A DNA stretch of 20,396 nucleotides from Nocardioides sp. (GCA_003519585.1 DOWL01000213.1:1-20396), one strand, 5' to 3'; shown: positions 8,494 to 15,221, counted from the stretch's first letter. A program made the numbers and translations. Notes: generated by a model not told the origin, from the sequence alone.

Positions 8494-8671
8494 CGCCGTG
8501 CGATGGTCTTGTCCCCGTTGTCCCGAAGTCAATGACCCGTCTGGGCGCGACGAAAGATAGTCCTCGACTGATGGCGGTGGGCGCTGGGACGATGCGCGGT
8601 GGCAGCGCGTCTCGTCGCGACGCGCGCGCGTGCCCGGACCCGACCCTTGAAGTGCTTGAGGAGTGATGCAC
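8494..8671. promoter_or_regulatory. Divergent intergenic region between the M4 operon and the PrsW-like operon
   Basis: These 178 bp must hold the promoters of both divergent units. I see no confident -10/-35 pair. A 7-bp inverted repeat, GCGCGTC and GACGCGC separated by TCGTCGC, lies at about 8607-8627 in a CG-rich stretch and could be an operator or a leader hairpin for the rightward unit. GAGGAG at 8658-8663 is the ribosome site of the rightward gene. Confidence 0.4.
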
Positions 8672-9943
8672 GTGGCCTGCCCGACCTGTTCGTCCGACAA
8701 CCCCGAGGTGGCGTCGTACTGCCACCGCTGCGGGACGTCGCTCCTGGTGGGTGACGCGAAGCGTGCGACGTCGTACGCCGTTCAGTCGGCCGAGGGGGTG
8801 ACCCAGTTCGCGGTCATCTCCACGGTGATGCCGCACACCTCGCGGCACTCGGCCGACAACTACCGCTGGGCGATGATCATCTCGGGTGCCCTCATCCTCG
8901 CCGCTGCCGCGCTCGGCCTGCTGCCGATCGCGATCGCGGCCGCGGCGTTCCTGGTGCCGCTGGCCTACCTCGTCTACATCGACGACGTGAACCTCTGGGA
9001 GGAGGCGCCGGCGGCGGTCGTGGTCGGCCTGTTCGTGGCGACCGGCGCGCTCGCCGTGCTGATCTCCATGTTCTTCTTCCAGTGGGTCTTCGACGCGCAG
9101 TGGGCGAGCTTCGCCAGCGGCAGCCGGGCGCGCGGCGGCATCGAGGCGATGTCGTTCCCCGCTCTGCTGATCTTCGCGGTGCTGCTGCCGGTCGTCGCCG
9201 AGGTCGCCAAGAACGTCTTCGCGGTGCTGCTCGCCGCGCGGCCGCAGTTCGACGACATGATCGACGGCCTGACCTTCGGCGTCGCCGCGGGCACGGCGTA
9301 CGCCGCGTTCGAGACCATCGTGGTCTTCTGGCCGGTCTTCACCGCCCAGGACTTCCGGACCACCACCGGGGTCGCGTCGTGGATGATCGTGGTGGCCAAC
9401 GTGATGGTCGTGAAGTCGCTGATCTACGGCACCGCGACCGGCATCGCGGTCGCGGCGTTCTCGGGCAAGGGCGAGGGGTACGACGGCTTCACGCCGACCT
9501 ACTTCGCCTACTTCGGTCTCGCGGTGGCTGCGAACGTCGCCTACTGGCTCGGCGTCCGGCTGATGGCGTACCTGCCGTTCGGCAACGGGCTCGGGCTGAT
9601 CTGGGGCTTCCTGATCCTGGCCGCCCTGGTGGTGAAGATCCGGATGATGCTCCAGGTGGCGCTGCTCGAGGCCGCGGTCGAGGAGGCCGCGAAGGGTGAC
9701 GGCTCCGACGACAAGCGCTCGACGTACGTCGAGACGTACTGCCCCGAGTGCGAGAATCTGCTGCTCACCAACGCCTCGTTCTGCATCGTGTGTGGCACCT
9801 CGGTGCGGTCGAGCTCGCGGCAGGCCCGCTCGGCGATGGGGATGAGGCCGGTGGGCGCCGCGACCGCGCCGGCCGCCGAGCCACCTGCCCCACCGCCGCC
9901 GACCGGGTCCACCGGCCCGTCGAGCGAAGGCGGTGCGGAGTGA
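8672..9943 (+). CDS. PrsW-like intramembrane protease homologue with zinc ribbons at both ends
   Basis: The 423-residue protein has three parts. Residues 3-21 are a zinc ribbon (CPTC then CHRCG). Residues about 60-340 hold eight or nine hydrophobic helices. Near residue 360 comes a second ribbon (CPEC then CIVCG), and a Pro/Gly-rich tail ends the protein. The helices carry PrsW-family signatures: AEVAKNVF with Glu177 where PrsW has EExxK, and FDDMIDGLTFGVAAGTAYAAF followed by Glu214 of FETIVVF. PrsW proteins cut membrane anti-sigma factors. Here one Glu of the EE pair is Ala, and I see no histidine in the later helix (ANVMVVKSLIYGTATG) where PrsW normally has one. Activity is therefore doubtful, or the chemistry is shifted. 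GTG 8672 sits 8 nt after GAGGAG and gives MACPTC at the N-terminus; ATG 8666 and GTG 8663 are in frame but too close to the ribosome site. The stop overlaps the next start (GTGA). Confidence 0.75.
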   Translation: MACPTCSSDNPEVASYCHRCGTSLLVGDAKRATSYAVQSAEGVTQFAVISTVMPHTSRHSADNYRWAMIISGALILAAAALGLLPIAIAAAAFLVPLAYLVYIDDVNLWEEAPAAVVVGLFVATGALAVLISMFFFQWVFDAQWASFASGSRARGGIEAMSFPALLIFAVLLPVVAEVAKNVFAVLLAARPQFDDMIDGLTFGVAAGTAYAAFETIVVFWPVFTAQDFRTTTGVASWMIVVANVMVVKSLIYGTATGIAVAAFSGKGEGYDGFTPTYFAYFGLAVAANVAYWLGVRLMAYLPFGNGLGLIWGFLILAALVVKIRMMLQVALLEAAVEEAAKGDGSDDKRSTYVETYCPECENLLLTNASFCIVCGTSVRSSSRQARSAMGMRPVGAATAPAAEPPAPPPPTGSTGPSSEGGAE

Positions 9944-10818
9944 GCACTTCCCAGCATCCGGCCCAGAGTCCTGCGCCGGTGAAGAGCAGCGACGACTACT
10001 TCAACAGCAGCCGGCTCCGGGTGATCGCGATGATCACCGCCGCCACCCTCGCGGTGGGCGCGCTGGGCGGTATCGCCGGCGTCGCGTTCGACCCCGACCC
10101 GGTCCCGAAGGACCACGTGATCCAGCCCGGTGGCACCGCGCGGGGCTTCCTGGGCTCGGTCGGCGGGCCGGGCAACGCTTCGCCGCGCTCGCACGGCGCG
10201 GCGACGCCGTTCGCGGCGCGGCTTCCGGCAGCCGACGCGACCGACAGCCCCAGCCCGCTCGGCACCATCGGCCCCGGCGACGGTTCCAGCCAGGAGCCGA
10301 CAGATCAGGGCGACACCGGCGACAACGGTGACTCCGGAAGCTCTGGCGGGGGTGGCACCACGATCGAGGCCACCGACGTCGACATCTTCGTGCCGAACGG
10401 CTGGGACATCGACTTCCAGGACGAGAACCGCGTCTTCCAGAGCAACGGGCGCAACAGCTTCTCGTTCGCCTTCAGCTTCGTCGGCGACCCCACGCTCAGC
10501 TCCGGTGACGTCATCACCGACAACCTCACCAACATCCTGCCGGCGGAGAACTACACGCAGCTGCGTACCTCGGACGTGCAGACCCTGCAGCCGTTCGGCT
10601 CGGTGGTCTCGCTCTCCGGCCTCGAGTACGAAGCGCTGTGGGTCGACAACCAGGGCTCGATCAGCATCCACGGCCAGATCTACGTGGCGGTCCGGCAAGA
10701 CGGCACGGTGCTCGGCATCGAGGTCGAGCACGCACCTGCTGAGGAGTTCACCGACGCCTTCGACGAGATGGTCCCGATCCTCGACAACTCCTACGCCAGG
10801 TTCGGTGGACTGGGATAA
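9940..10818 (+). CDS. Single-pass membrane protein with exported C-terminal domain, partner of the PrsW-like gene
   Basis: I do not recognise a family. The 292-residue protein has a short cytoplasmic N-terminus (about 27 residues, STSQHPAQSPAPVKSSDDYF), one membrane helix (VIAMITAATLAVGALGGIAGVAF, roughly residues 27-50), a long Gly/Ser/Pro/Asp-rich linker (about 55-140), and a folded domain of about 150 residues starting IEATDVDIFVPNGWDIDF and ending FDEMVPILDNSYARFGG. The last domain alternates short hydrophobic strands and resembles mixed alpha/beta stress or lipid-binding domains, but I cannot name it. No cysteine or catalytic motif is evident. GTG 9940 overlaps the upstream TGA as GTGA, so the two proteins are probably made together. 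Because PrsW-type enzymes cut single-pass membrane proteins, this could be a substrate or a regulator of the upstream protein; that is inference. Confidence 0.75.
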   Translation: MSTSQHPAQSPAPVKSSDDYFNSSRLRVIAMITAATLAVGALGGIAGVAFDPDPVPKDHVIQPGGTARGFLGSVGGPGNASPRSHGAATPFAARLPAADATDSPSPLGTIGPGDGSSQEPTDQGDTGDNGDSGSSGGGGTTIEATDVDIFVPNGWDIDFQDENRVFQSNGRNSFSFAFSFVGDPTLSSGDVITDNLTNILPAENYTQLRTSDVQTLQPFGSVVSLSGLEYEALWVDNQGSISIHGQIYVAVRQDGTVLGIEVEHAPAEEFTDAFDEMVPILDNSYARFGGLG

Positions 10819-10843
10819 GTCACTGCGCCGACGTGAGGAGAGA

Positions 10844-10890
10844 CCGCCGCCCCACCCCGGTGACGGGATGAGGTGAGGTGGGGCGGGCGG
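10844..10890. terminator. Hairpin between convergent genes
   Basis: The arms CCGCCGCCCCACC (10844-10856) and GGTGGGGCGGGCGG (10877-10890) pair with a single bulged base around a 20-nt loop. They lie between the stop of the rightward gene (10818) and the stop of the leftward gene (10894). The position fits a bidirectional terminator. There is no T-tract, as is common in actinobacteria. Confidence 0.6.
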
Positions 10891-10893
10891 GGT

Positions 10894-11832
10894 TCAGCAG
10901 CCGGTGTCGCGGGCGGCGCGGGTGTCGGCTTTGGTGTTCTGGTATTCGGTGAGTCGGTCGCCGGTCAGGGGCGCGTACTTGGAGTCGCCGGCGGCGCTGT
11001 TCCAGGCGAGGCCGAACCAGACTTCGGGAGTGGAGAGGATGGCCTCGCCGGCGGCCTTGATGGCGGCGCCCGAGAAGCCGTTGTATTCGCCGATGCCGAT
11101 CTTCTTGTCGGGGAAGCCCTGGTTGTCGAGCCAGGTGGCGAGCAGCGGGATGGCGCGGGCGGGGAGCCTGTTTCCGGGTTTGTCGGCGGTGCCGCTCTGG
11201 TAGGAGTCGACGGCGACGAAGTCCCATTGGGTGAGCAGGGATTTGTTGGTGAAGCTGGCGAAGTCGGCGACCTTGTTGTCGAGCAGCCAGCCGTTGAGGA
11301 TCGGACCGACCTTGATGTTCGAGCTCTTCATCGCGTCCAGGAACAGCTGCGACGCGCCGCGGAAGTCGGCCGGGTCGACATCGCCGTACGGCTCGTGCCA
11401 GAAGGTCGCGGTCACCGGCACACCGAGCCGGTCGAGGTAGCTCCGGGTCGCCTTGAGCCAGGAGTCGTAGCCGCCGGACAGCATCGTGTCGATGCTCGGG
11501 ACCTTGTAGGAGATGACCGGCATCATCCCGTTGGCGACGGCCTGCTCGATGATGCTCGACTGGGCCTTGCCGTTGGACTGGAGCGTCGCGAAGACGCGGC
11601 GGGCTTCGACGCCGCAGGAGCCGACCTCATTGATGCGTTCGCTCCAGAGCCTGGCAGGCGCGGACATGCCGACGATCTTCTGTGATGCCGGGACCCCGAC
11701 GGGATCGCCGGTGGCCGCGGGCGGAACCGTGGGCGGATGGGTCGGGCGCGGCGCCGAGACGGCAGGGTTGGCGGTGAGGATGGCGGTGACGGCTGCGAGG
11801 CCGGCGATGGCGGAGATGTGGGCGCGCTTCAT
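10894..11832 (-). CDS. Secreted glycoside hydrolase-like protein (GH26-like TIM barrel)
   Basis: The 312-residue secreted protein has a signal peptide (MKRAHISAIAGLAAVTAILTANPAVSA) and a short Pro/Thr linker. The rest reads as one TIM barrel. FWHEPYGDVDPADFRG has Glu147 after His146 at the place of the GH26 acid/base, and KIGIGEYNGF has Glu249 at the place of the nucleophile, about 100 residues later as in GH26 mannanases. Between them, WDFVAVDSYQSG is a typical barrel strand. A role in polysaccharide cleavage follows from this pairing, but the substrate cannot be told. ATG 11832 is preceded by a perfect AGGAGG at 5 nt. The last residues DTGC leave a terminal cysteine. It is transcribed in the same direction as the response regulator, but the 257-bp gap suggests its own promoter. 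Confidence 0.72.
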   Translation of the reverse strand: MKRAHISAIAGLAAVTAILTANPAVSAPRPTHPPTVPPAATGDPVGVPASQKIVGMSAPARLWSERINEVGSCGVEARRVFATLQSNGKAQSSIIEQAVANGMMPVISYKVPSIDTMLSGGYDSWLKATRSYLDRLGVPVTATFWHEPYGDVDPADFRGASQLFLDAMKSSNIKVGPILNGWLLDNKVADFASFTNKSLLTQWDFVAVDSYQSGTADKPGNRLPARAIPLLATWLDNQGFPDKKIGIGEYNGFSGAAIKAAGEAILSTPEVWFGLAWNSAAGDSKYAPLTGDRLTEYQNTKADTRAARDTGC

Positions 11833-11864
11833 GGGGTCCTCCTCGGAAGGAAAATGGGGTCGAC

Positions 11865-11889
11865 GCTCACCGGGCGGGCACCCGTGAGC
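11865..11889. promoter_or_regulatory. Leader hairpin upstream of the GH26-like gene
   Basis: GCTCACCGGG (11865-11874) pairs with CCCGTGAGC (11881-11889) with one bulged base and a 6-nt loop. It lies 33 nt upstream of the GH26-like start, in the 5' leader or promoter of the leftward gene. A separate perfect 16-bp palindrome (CCCGCCGC then GCGGCGGG) sits at 11954-11969. Either could bind a regulator; neither matches a site I know. No other feature is visible in 11833-12089. Confidence 0.35.
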
Positions 11890-12089
11890 AGGCATGGAGC
11901 AGCACAGTCCGAGCTGCGCCGCGGAGAGGCTGGCCTGGGTGCTCTGCCCACATCCCGCCGCGCGGCGGGGTTCGGATCTCAGGGCCCCGAGAGATGTCCA
12001 GCTTCTGGCGCCAACGCTAGGTAGCCGGACCTGCCGCGTGTGGTCCCTGAGGGAAGGTGACTTGACGCTGCGTGCAGTCGTCCTCGTGA

Positions 12090-12755
12090 TCAGCGGTGGA
12101 CCAGTCCGCAGCGGTGGGCGAAGACCACCGCCTGCGCGCGATCGCGCGCGCCGACCTTCGAGAGCACTCGCTTGACGTGCGTCTTGGCCGTCGACTCCGC
12201 GATGACCAGCAGGCTGGCGATCTCGTGGTTGGAGAGTCCTTCGCCGACCAGGCGGAGCACCTCGCGTTCGCGTTCGGTGAGTCGAGACAGCAGCCGATCG
12301 CCCTCGGCCGAGCCGCACCGCGCCGAGGCGGCACCACGCAGGACCCGTTCGACGATGGATTGGGTCACCGCCGAGTCGAGGAGCGCCTCGCCGGCGGCGA
12401 CCGTGCGTACCGCCTCGACCAGCTGCTCGGGTGAGGAACGCTTCAACAGGAACCCGCTGGCGCCCGCGTGGAGTGCGTCCATCACCAGTTCGTCGTCGGC
12501 GACCGTGGTCAGCACCAGGACGCGTGGCCCGCCGGGCGATCCGGTGATCCGGCGGGTCGCCTCGATGCCGTCGATCCCCGGCATCCGGACGTCCATCAGC
12601 ACCACGTGGGGGCGCGTCGTACGGCACAGGTCCACCACCGCAAGACCGTCCCCGACCTGGCCGACCAGTTCGAGGTCGGCAGCGTGCCCGAGTACGACGG
12701 CCAGCCCGGCACGCAGCAGGGCGTCGTCATCGGCGATCGCCACCCGGATCGTCAT
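12090..12755 (-). CDS. NarL/LuxR-family two-component response regulator
   Basis: This is a 221-residue cytoplasmic transcription regulator. The receiver domain (residues 1-120) has the acidic cluster ADDD (8-11), the phosphorylation site Asp55 in LMDVRMPG, the switch Thr in VLTT, and Lys in FLLKRSS. The C-terminal LuxR-type helix-turn-helix (about 155-221) begins LTEREREVLRLVGEGLSNHEIA and continues STAKTHVKRVLSKVGARDRAQAV, close to the family consensus. ATG 12755 overlaps the kinase stop as ATGA, so the pair is co-translated and is almost surely a cognate pair. No target is proven; the secreted-protein genes on both sides are the first candidates. Confidence 0.93.
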   Translation of the reverse strand: MTIRVAIADDDALLRAGLAVVLGHAADLELVGQVGDGLAVVDLCRTTRPHVVLMDVRMPGIDGIEATRRITGSPGGPRVLVLTTVADDELVMDALHAGASGFLLKRSSPEQLVEAVRTVAAGEALLDSAVTQSIVERVLRGAASARCGSAEGDRLLSRLTEREREVLRLVGEGLSNHEIASLLVIAESTAKTHVKRVLSKVGARDRAQAVVFAHRCGLVHR

Positions 12756-13894
12756 GCCAGGTCCAGCAGCGGGAGGCGGGCCGCGACCTGGAAGCCGCCG
12801 CCGGGGTGCGAGCCGTGCCGGACCTCGCCGCCGCAGCGCAGGGCGCGCTCGGTGATGCCGGCCAGACCACGTCCCGCCCGCCACGGCGCGACCTGGCCCG
12901 GCCCGTCGTCGATCACGTCCACCCACAGCTCGTCGGCACGTGCGCGGACCGAGACCTCGACGCGGCACGGGGCGGCGTACGTGACCGCGTTGGTGAGTGC
13001 TTCCTGGACGATTCGGTAAGCCGCCTTGTCGACCGTCCGAGGGATCGACCGCCCACGACCGGTGAGCGCCGGGTCGACGGTGAGATGAGCAGTGACGCCC
13101 GATGCCGACATCCGGTCAACGAGCTCAGGGAGGCTGGCCACGCCGAGGGTGGTAGGCACGGCGCGCGTCCCGCGTCCAGGCTTGGGCGAGAGAACGGCGA
13201 GCGCCTCGTCGAGCTCGCTCAGCGCGACCCGGCCTACCTGCTCGAGCTGCAGCAGCAGGCCGCGACTGGTGGCGGGGTCGTCACGGATCATCGTCCGCGC
13301 CGCGACGGCTTGGACGACCAGGACGTTGAGGGTGTGTCCGACGATGTCGTGGACGTCGGCCGCGAGCTCGGCCCGCTCCTGGGCGAGCAGCTGCTCGCGG
13401 ACCGCGACGCGCGCTCGGTCGGCGGCCTCGAGTCGACGGGCCGCGCTGTAGCCGATCGCCCAGAACGTGGACCAGATCCCGGTGGTCGAAACGACGTCGT
13501 ACACACCGTCCGGAGGGGTGCCGAGGAAGTAGCCGGCGATGCCCACCCAGATCACCAGCAGCCCCCATTGGGCCCGTCTGCGCGGAGCGCGCAGCGCCAG
13601 GGCGTAGCTGCACCACAGCGTGGCGACCGGCGCGATCGTGAGCGGCTCGGTCAACCACGACTCGAGCACCACCGCGGAGACGGCGACCACGAGGGAGGCC
13701 AGGGGGAACAGCCGCGAGGCCAGGATGCTGACGGTGAGCGCCAGGGTGGCGAACAGCGCCTGGGTCGATTCGATCGTCGGCCGGCTCGGGCCGAGGACGA
13801 TTTCGACGTAGGCCAGGCAGGAGTACGCCGCCGCGATCGCGGGCTCCACGACGTCGGCGCGAGCCGCGGCGAGCTTGCGGACTGAGGGATGCAT
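12752..13894 (-). CDS. NarL/DesK-type sensor histidine kinase (HisKA_3)
   Basis: The 380-residue membrane kinase has four or five hydrophobic segments in the first 150 or so residues, no large extracytoplasmic loop, and a short coiled stretch (RRLEAADRARVAVREQLLAQERAEL). The dimerisation and phosphoacceptor segment is DVHDIVGHTLNVL, with His182 as the phosphorylated residue. The ATPase domain shows EALTNAVTYA (N box), VIDDGPGQ (G1) and GRGLAGITERALRCGGEV (G2). The lack of a big external domain suggests that it senses the membrane itself or a partner protein. ATG 13894 has GAGG 6 nt upstream. The reading frame continues upstream to about 14326, but that part has poor codon bias and does not look coding. 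Confidence 0.92.
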   Translation of the reverse strand: MHPSVRKLAAARADVVEPAIAAAYSCLAYVEIVLGPSRPTIESTQALFATLALTVSILASRLFPLASLVVAVSAVVLESWLTEPLTIAPVATLWCSYALALRAPRRRAQWGLLVIWVGIAGYFLGTPPDGVYDVVSTTGIWSTFWAIGYSAARRLEAADRARVAVREQLLAQERAELAADVHDIVGHTLNVLVVQAVAARTMIRDDPATSRGLLLQLEQVGRVALSELDEALAVLSPKPGRGTRAVPTTLGVASLPELVDRMSASGVTAHLTVDPALTGRGRSIPRTVDKAAYRIVQEALTNAVTYAAPCRVEVSVRARADELWVDVIDDGPGQVAPWRAGRGLAGITERALRCGGEVRHGSHPGGGFQVAARLPLLDLA

Positions 13895-14134
13895 GGCGGA
13901 CCTCGACGGCTGGGAGTGACGGAGCGGGCTGGCGTTGGCGAGTGCGGGGGAGACCCCCCGCGCGGCGTCGGCTCTCGGGAAGACCAATGCCGCGCGGGAG
14001 ATCCGTGATGCGACCCGCGGAGCAACGACAGCGGCTGCGGGCCGCACGTGCTGGTGATGGTGACACCGGGCCTGCCTCGGGCACGGCTCCGACTGCTCCA
14101 CCGAGCCTTCAGTCTTGTGCTTCGGAGGCGAGCT

Positions 14135-14257
14135 GTGTCGACTGACAGAGCAACGCCGTGGCTGCTCAGAGCGCTCTCGACTCTCCCCGCACGACGTGCA
14201 CGCAGTTCCGGCGCCCTGTGCACGCTGCGTCGCCGACCCGCACACGCGTCCGTTTAG
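14135..14257 (+). CDS. Possible 40-residue basic peptide (leader ORF candidate)
   Basis: GTG 14135 is preceded by GGAGG (14124-14128) at exactly 6 nt, an ideal arrangement for this organism, and the frame ends in TAG at 14257. The peptide (VSTDRATPWLLRALSTL, then an Arg-rich tail ending RRRPAHASV) matches nothing I know. Third-position GC is only about 64 percent against roughly 90 percent in real neighbours, which argues against an ordinary gene. Two terminator-like hairpins follow within 100 nt, so a leader peptide or short terminated transcript is an alternative. Confidence 0.2.
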   Translation: MSTDRATPWLLRALSTLPARRARSSGALCTLRRRPAHASV

Positions 14258-14294
14258 CGTCGTAGTCGCTCCGTTGCTCCCTCCGGCGACATCC

Positions 14295-14319
14295 GACCGG
14301 CGCGGTCGACGCGCCGGTC
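14295..14319. terminator. Perfect 10-bp hairpin in gap
   Basis: GACCGGCGCG and CGCGCCGGTC flank a 5-nt loop GTCGA. It is a very stable stem with no gene stop nearby on either strand except the doubtful ORF ending at 14257. Confidence 0.45.
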
Positions 14320-14353
14320 CGGCCACAGCTCGAGGAACTGTGCGGGGCTCGGG

Positions 14354-14385
14354 GCGGCCCGCTCTACCCCCTTGGAGCGGGCCGC
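14354..14385. terminator. Perfect 11-bp hairpin in gap
   Basis: GCGGCCCGCTC (14354-14364) pairs with GAGCGGGCCGC (14375-14385) around a 10-nt loop, followed by TTCCT on the plus strand. It has the form of an intrinsic terminator and comes 35 nt after the preceding hairpin. Which transcript it ends is not apparent. Confidence 0.5.
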
Positions 14386-14448
14386 TTCCTGGGACACGCC
14401 CTCGTGCGGTCGATCCGGGTGAGCGGCGCCGGGACCTCTGGCCCCGCC

Positions 14449-14476
14449 GTGCACGGCGCGTCGATCAGCCGTGCAC
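14449..14476. promoter_or_regulatory. GTGCAC-based repeat upstream of 14559 gene
   Basis: GTGCACGGC (14449-14457) pairs with GCCGTGCAC (14468-14476). GCCGTGCAC also occurs as a direct repeat at 14446 and 14468, 22 bp apart, which is two helical turns. The block ends 83 nt upstream of the next start, a fitting place for an activator site. Confidence 0.45.
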
Positions 14477-14558
14477 TCTGCGTCGACCGCTGAGCCACGG
14501 GTCTGCGCACGATGGATCGAATGCCCACTCAGGCGGAGTGGCGAATGCGGAGGAGTCG

Positions 14559-15038
14559 ATGGTGGGGCGACGACTGCTGGCCCGGGCCTGCCTTGCGGCG
14601 GGCGTCATCTCGGCGCTGGCCTTGGCGTCGACGCCGGCCGTGGCCGGCACCGGAAGGGTGGCTCCAGATGGGCTGCGTCCATCCGCCGTGGCGGCCATCG
14701 AGTCACAAGCGGGCGCCGGTCTCGGCGTGAGCGTCACGCTGACCAACAGCTCCGACCGCACCGCACCTGGCGCGCGCGCCTCGGTGTTCCTCACCTCGAC
14801 GCGCGCGACGTACCAGTTGGGCAGGCCGCCGTTCCCGGCGATCGCAGCGGACACCTCGGCGGTCATCTTCCTGCCCAGTACGCCGCACCGCCGGATCCGC
14901 GATGGCCGCTACGCCGTCCGGGTCTGCCTTCCGCCCACACCCGGCGCCGCCGGCCGACACGGCTCCTGTGCGAGCACCGGCCGCGCCGTGGTGCAGGTGC
15001 GAGCCGGCGAGGTGCGGGTGCTCTCGACCGGCGACTGA
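14559..15038 (+). CDS. Small secreted protein, single beta-sandwich-like domain
   Basis: The 159-residue product has a clear signal peptide (GRRLLARACLAAGVISALAL, cleavage near ASTPAVAG). The mature part resembles CARDB-type or other Ig-like beta-sandwich modules: VSVTLTNSSDRTAPGARASVFLT, then FPAIAADTSAVIFL, then RYAVRVCLPP and a closing VVQVRAGEVRVLS. A Cys pair (VCLPP, GSCAS) could form a disulfide. No catalytic residues are apparent, so binding or inhibition is more likely than enzymatic activity. ATG 14559 lies just after GGAGGAG (14549-14555); GTG 14562 is the next codon and an equally spaced alternative. The gene diverges from the histidine kinase across the 664-bp gap. Confidence 0.7.
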   Translation: MVGRRLLARACLAAGVISALALASTPAVAGTGRVAPDGLRPSAVAAIESQAGAGLGVSVTLTNSSDRTAPGARASVFLTSTRATYQLGRPPFPAIAADTSAVIFLPSTPHRRIRDGRYAVRVCLPPTPGAAGRHGSCASTGRAVVQVRAGEVRVLSTGD

Positions 15039-15132
15039 GCCGGAGCCACGTCGCCGCGGGGCCGCAGTGTCCACGTCGGAGGCGCTGCCGTCCTTCATTG
15101 ACTGGTTCGACACGCCCACGTCTGGGCCATGG

Positions 15133-15157
15133 CTAGACCTGCTAGGCGGGTTTCTAG
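15133..15157. repeat. Three CTAG tetramers in 25 bp upstream of the CAP-domain gene
   Basis: CTAG occurs at 15133, 15142 and 15154. The tetramer is scarce elsewhere in this GC-rich window and, where I noticed it, lies mainly between genes. The cluster is about 65-90 nt upstream of the CAP-domain start and may mark a regulator-binding region. Confidence 0.3.
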
Positions 15158-15172
15158 GACGCGAACGCACCG

Positions 15173-15200
15173 TTGTGCCTTTTCCACACGCGAGTAACAA
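15173..15200 (+). promoter_or_regulatory. Weak promoter candidate for the CAP-domain gene
   Basis: TTGTGC (15173-15178) and TAACAA (15195-15200) are separated by 16 nt. Transcription would start near 15207, leaving a leader of about 15 nt. The gene has no visible ribosome site, so a short leader or leaderless transcript would fit. Both hexamers match consensus only partly. Confidence 0.25.
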
Positions 15201-15221
15201 CGCGGTTCCTACGGTTCCGGC

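Larger units (their letters stand above)
13895..14558. other. 664-bp gap between kinase gene and small secreted-protein gene
   Basis: No well-supported gene lies here. Third-position GC of the open frames is well below that of the neighbours. The gap holds a possible 40-codon ORF (14135-14257), hairpins at 14295-14319, 14354-14385 and 14449-14476, and two pairs of GTGCAC sites, each pair spaced 22 bp. It must also contain the divergent promoters of the kinase and 14559 genes. Confidence 0.6.

Noticed and set aside
5635..8535. Long open frame on the plus strand opposite the M4 protease gene
   Set aside because: It is a high-GC antisense shadow. The translation is Arg/Gly/Asp/Val-rich with no domain, while the minus strand carries a complete M4 active site.
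13895..14326. N-terminal extension of the histidine kinase
   Set aside because: The extra residues are Arg/Ser/Pro-rich with poor codon bias. The start at 13894 has a good GAGG site and leads into the first membrane helix.
15039..15221. Possible c-di-AMP (ydaO-type) riboswitch before the CAP-domain gene
   Set aside because: Such elements precede some actinobacterial wall-protein genes, but I see neither the conserved core nor a convincing set of paired helices here.
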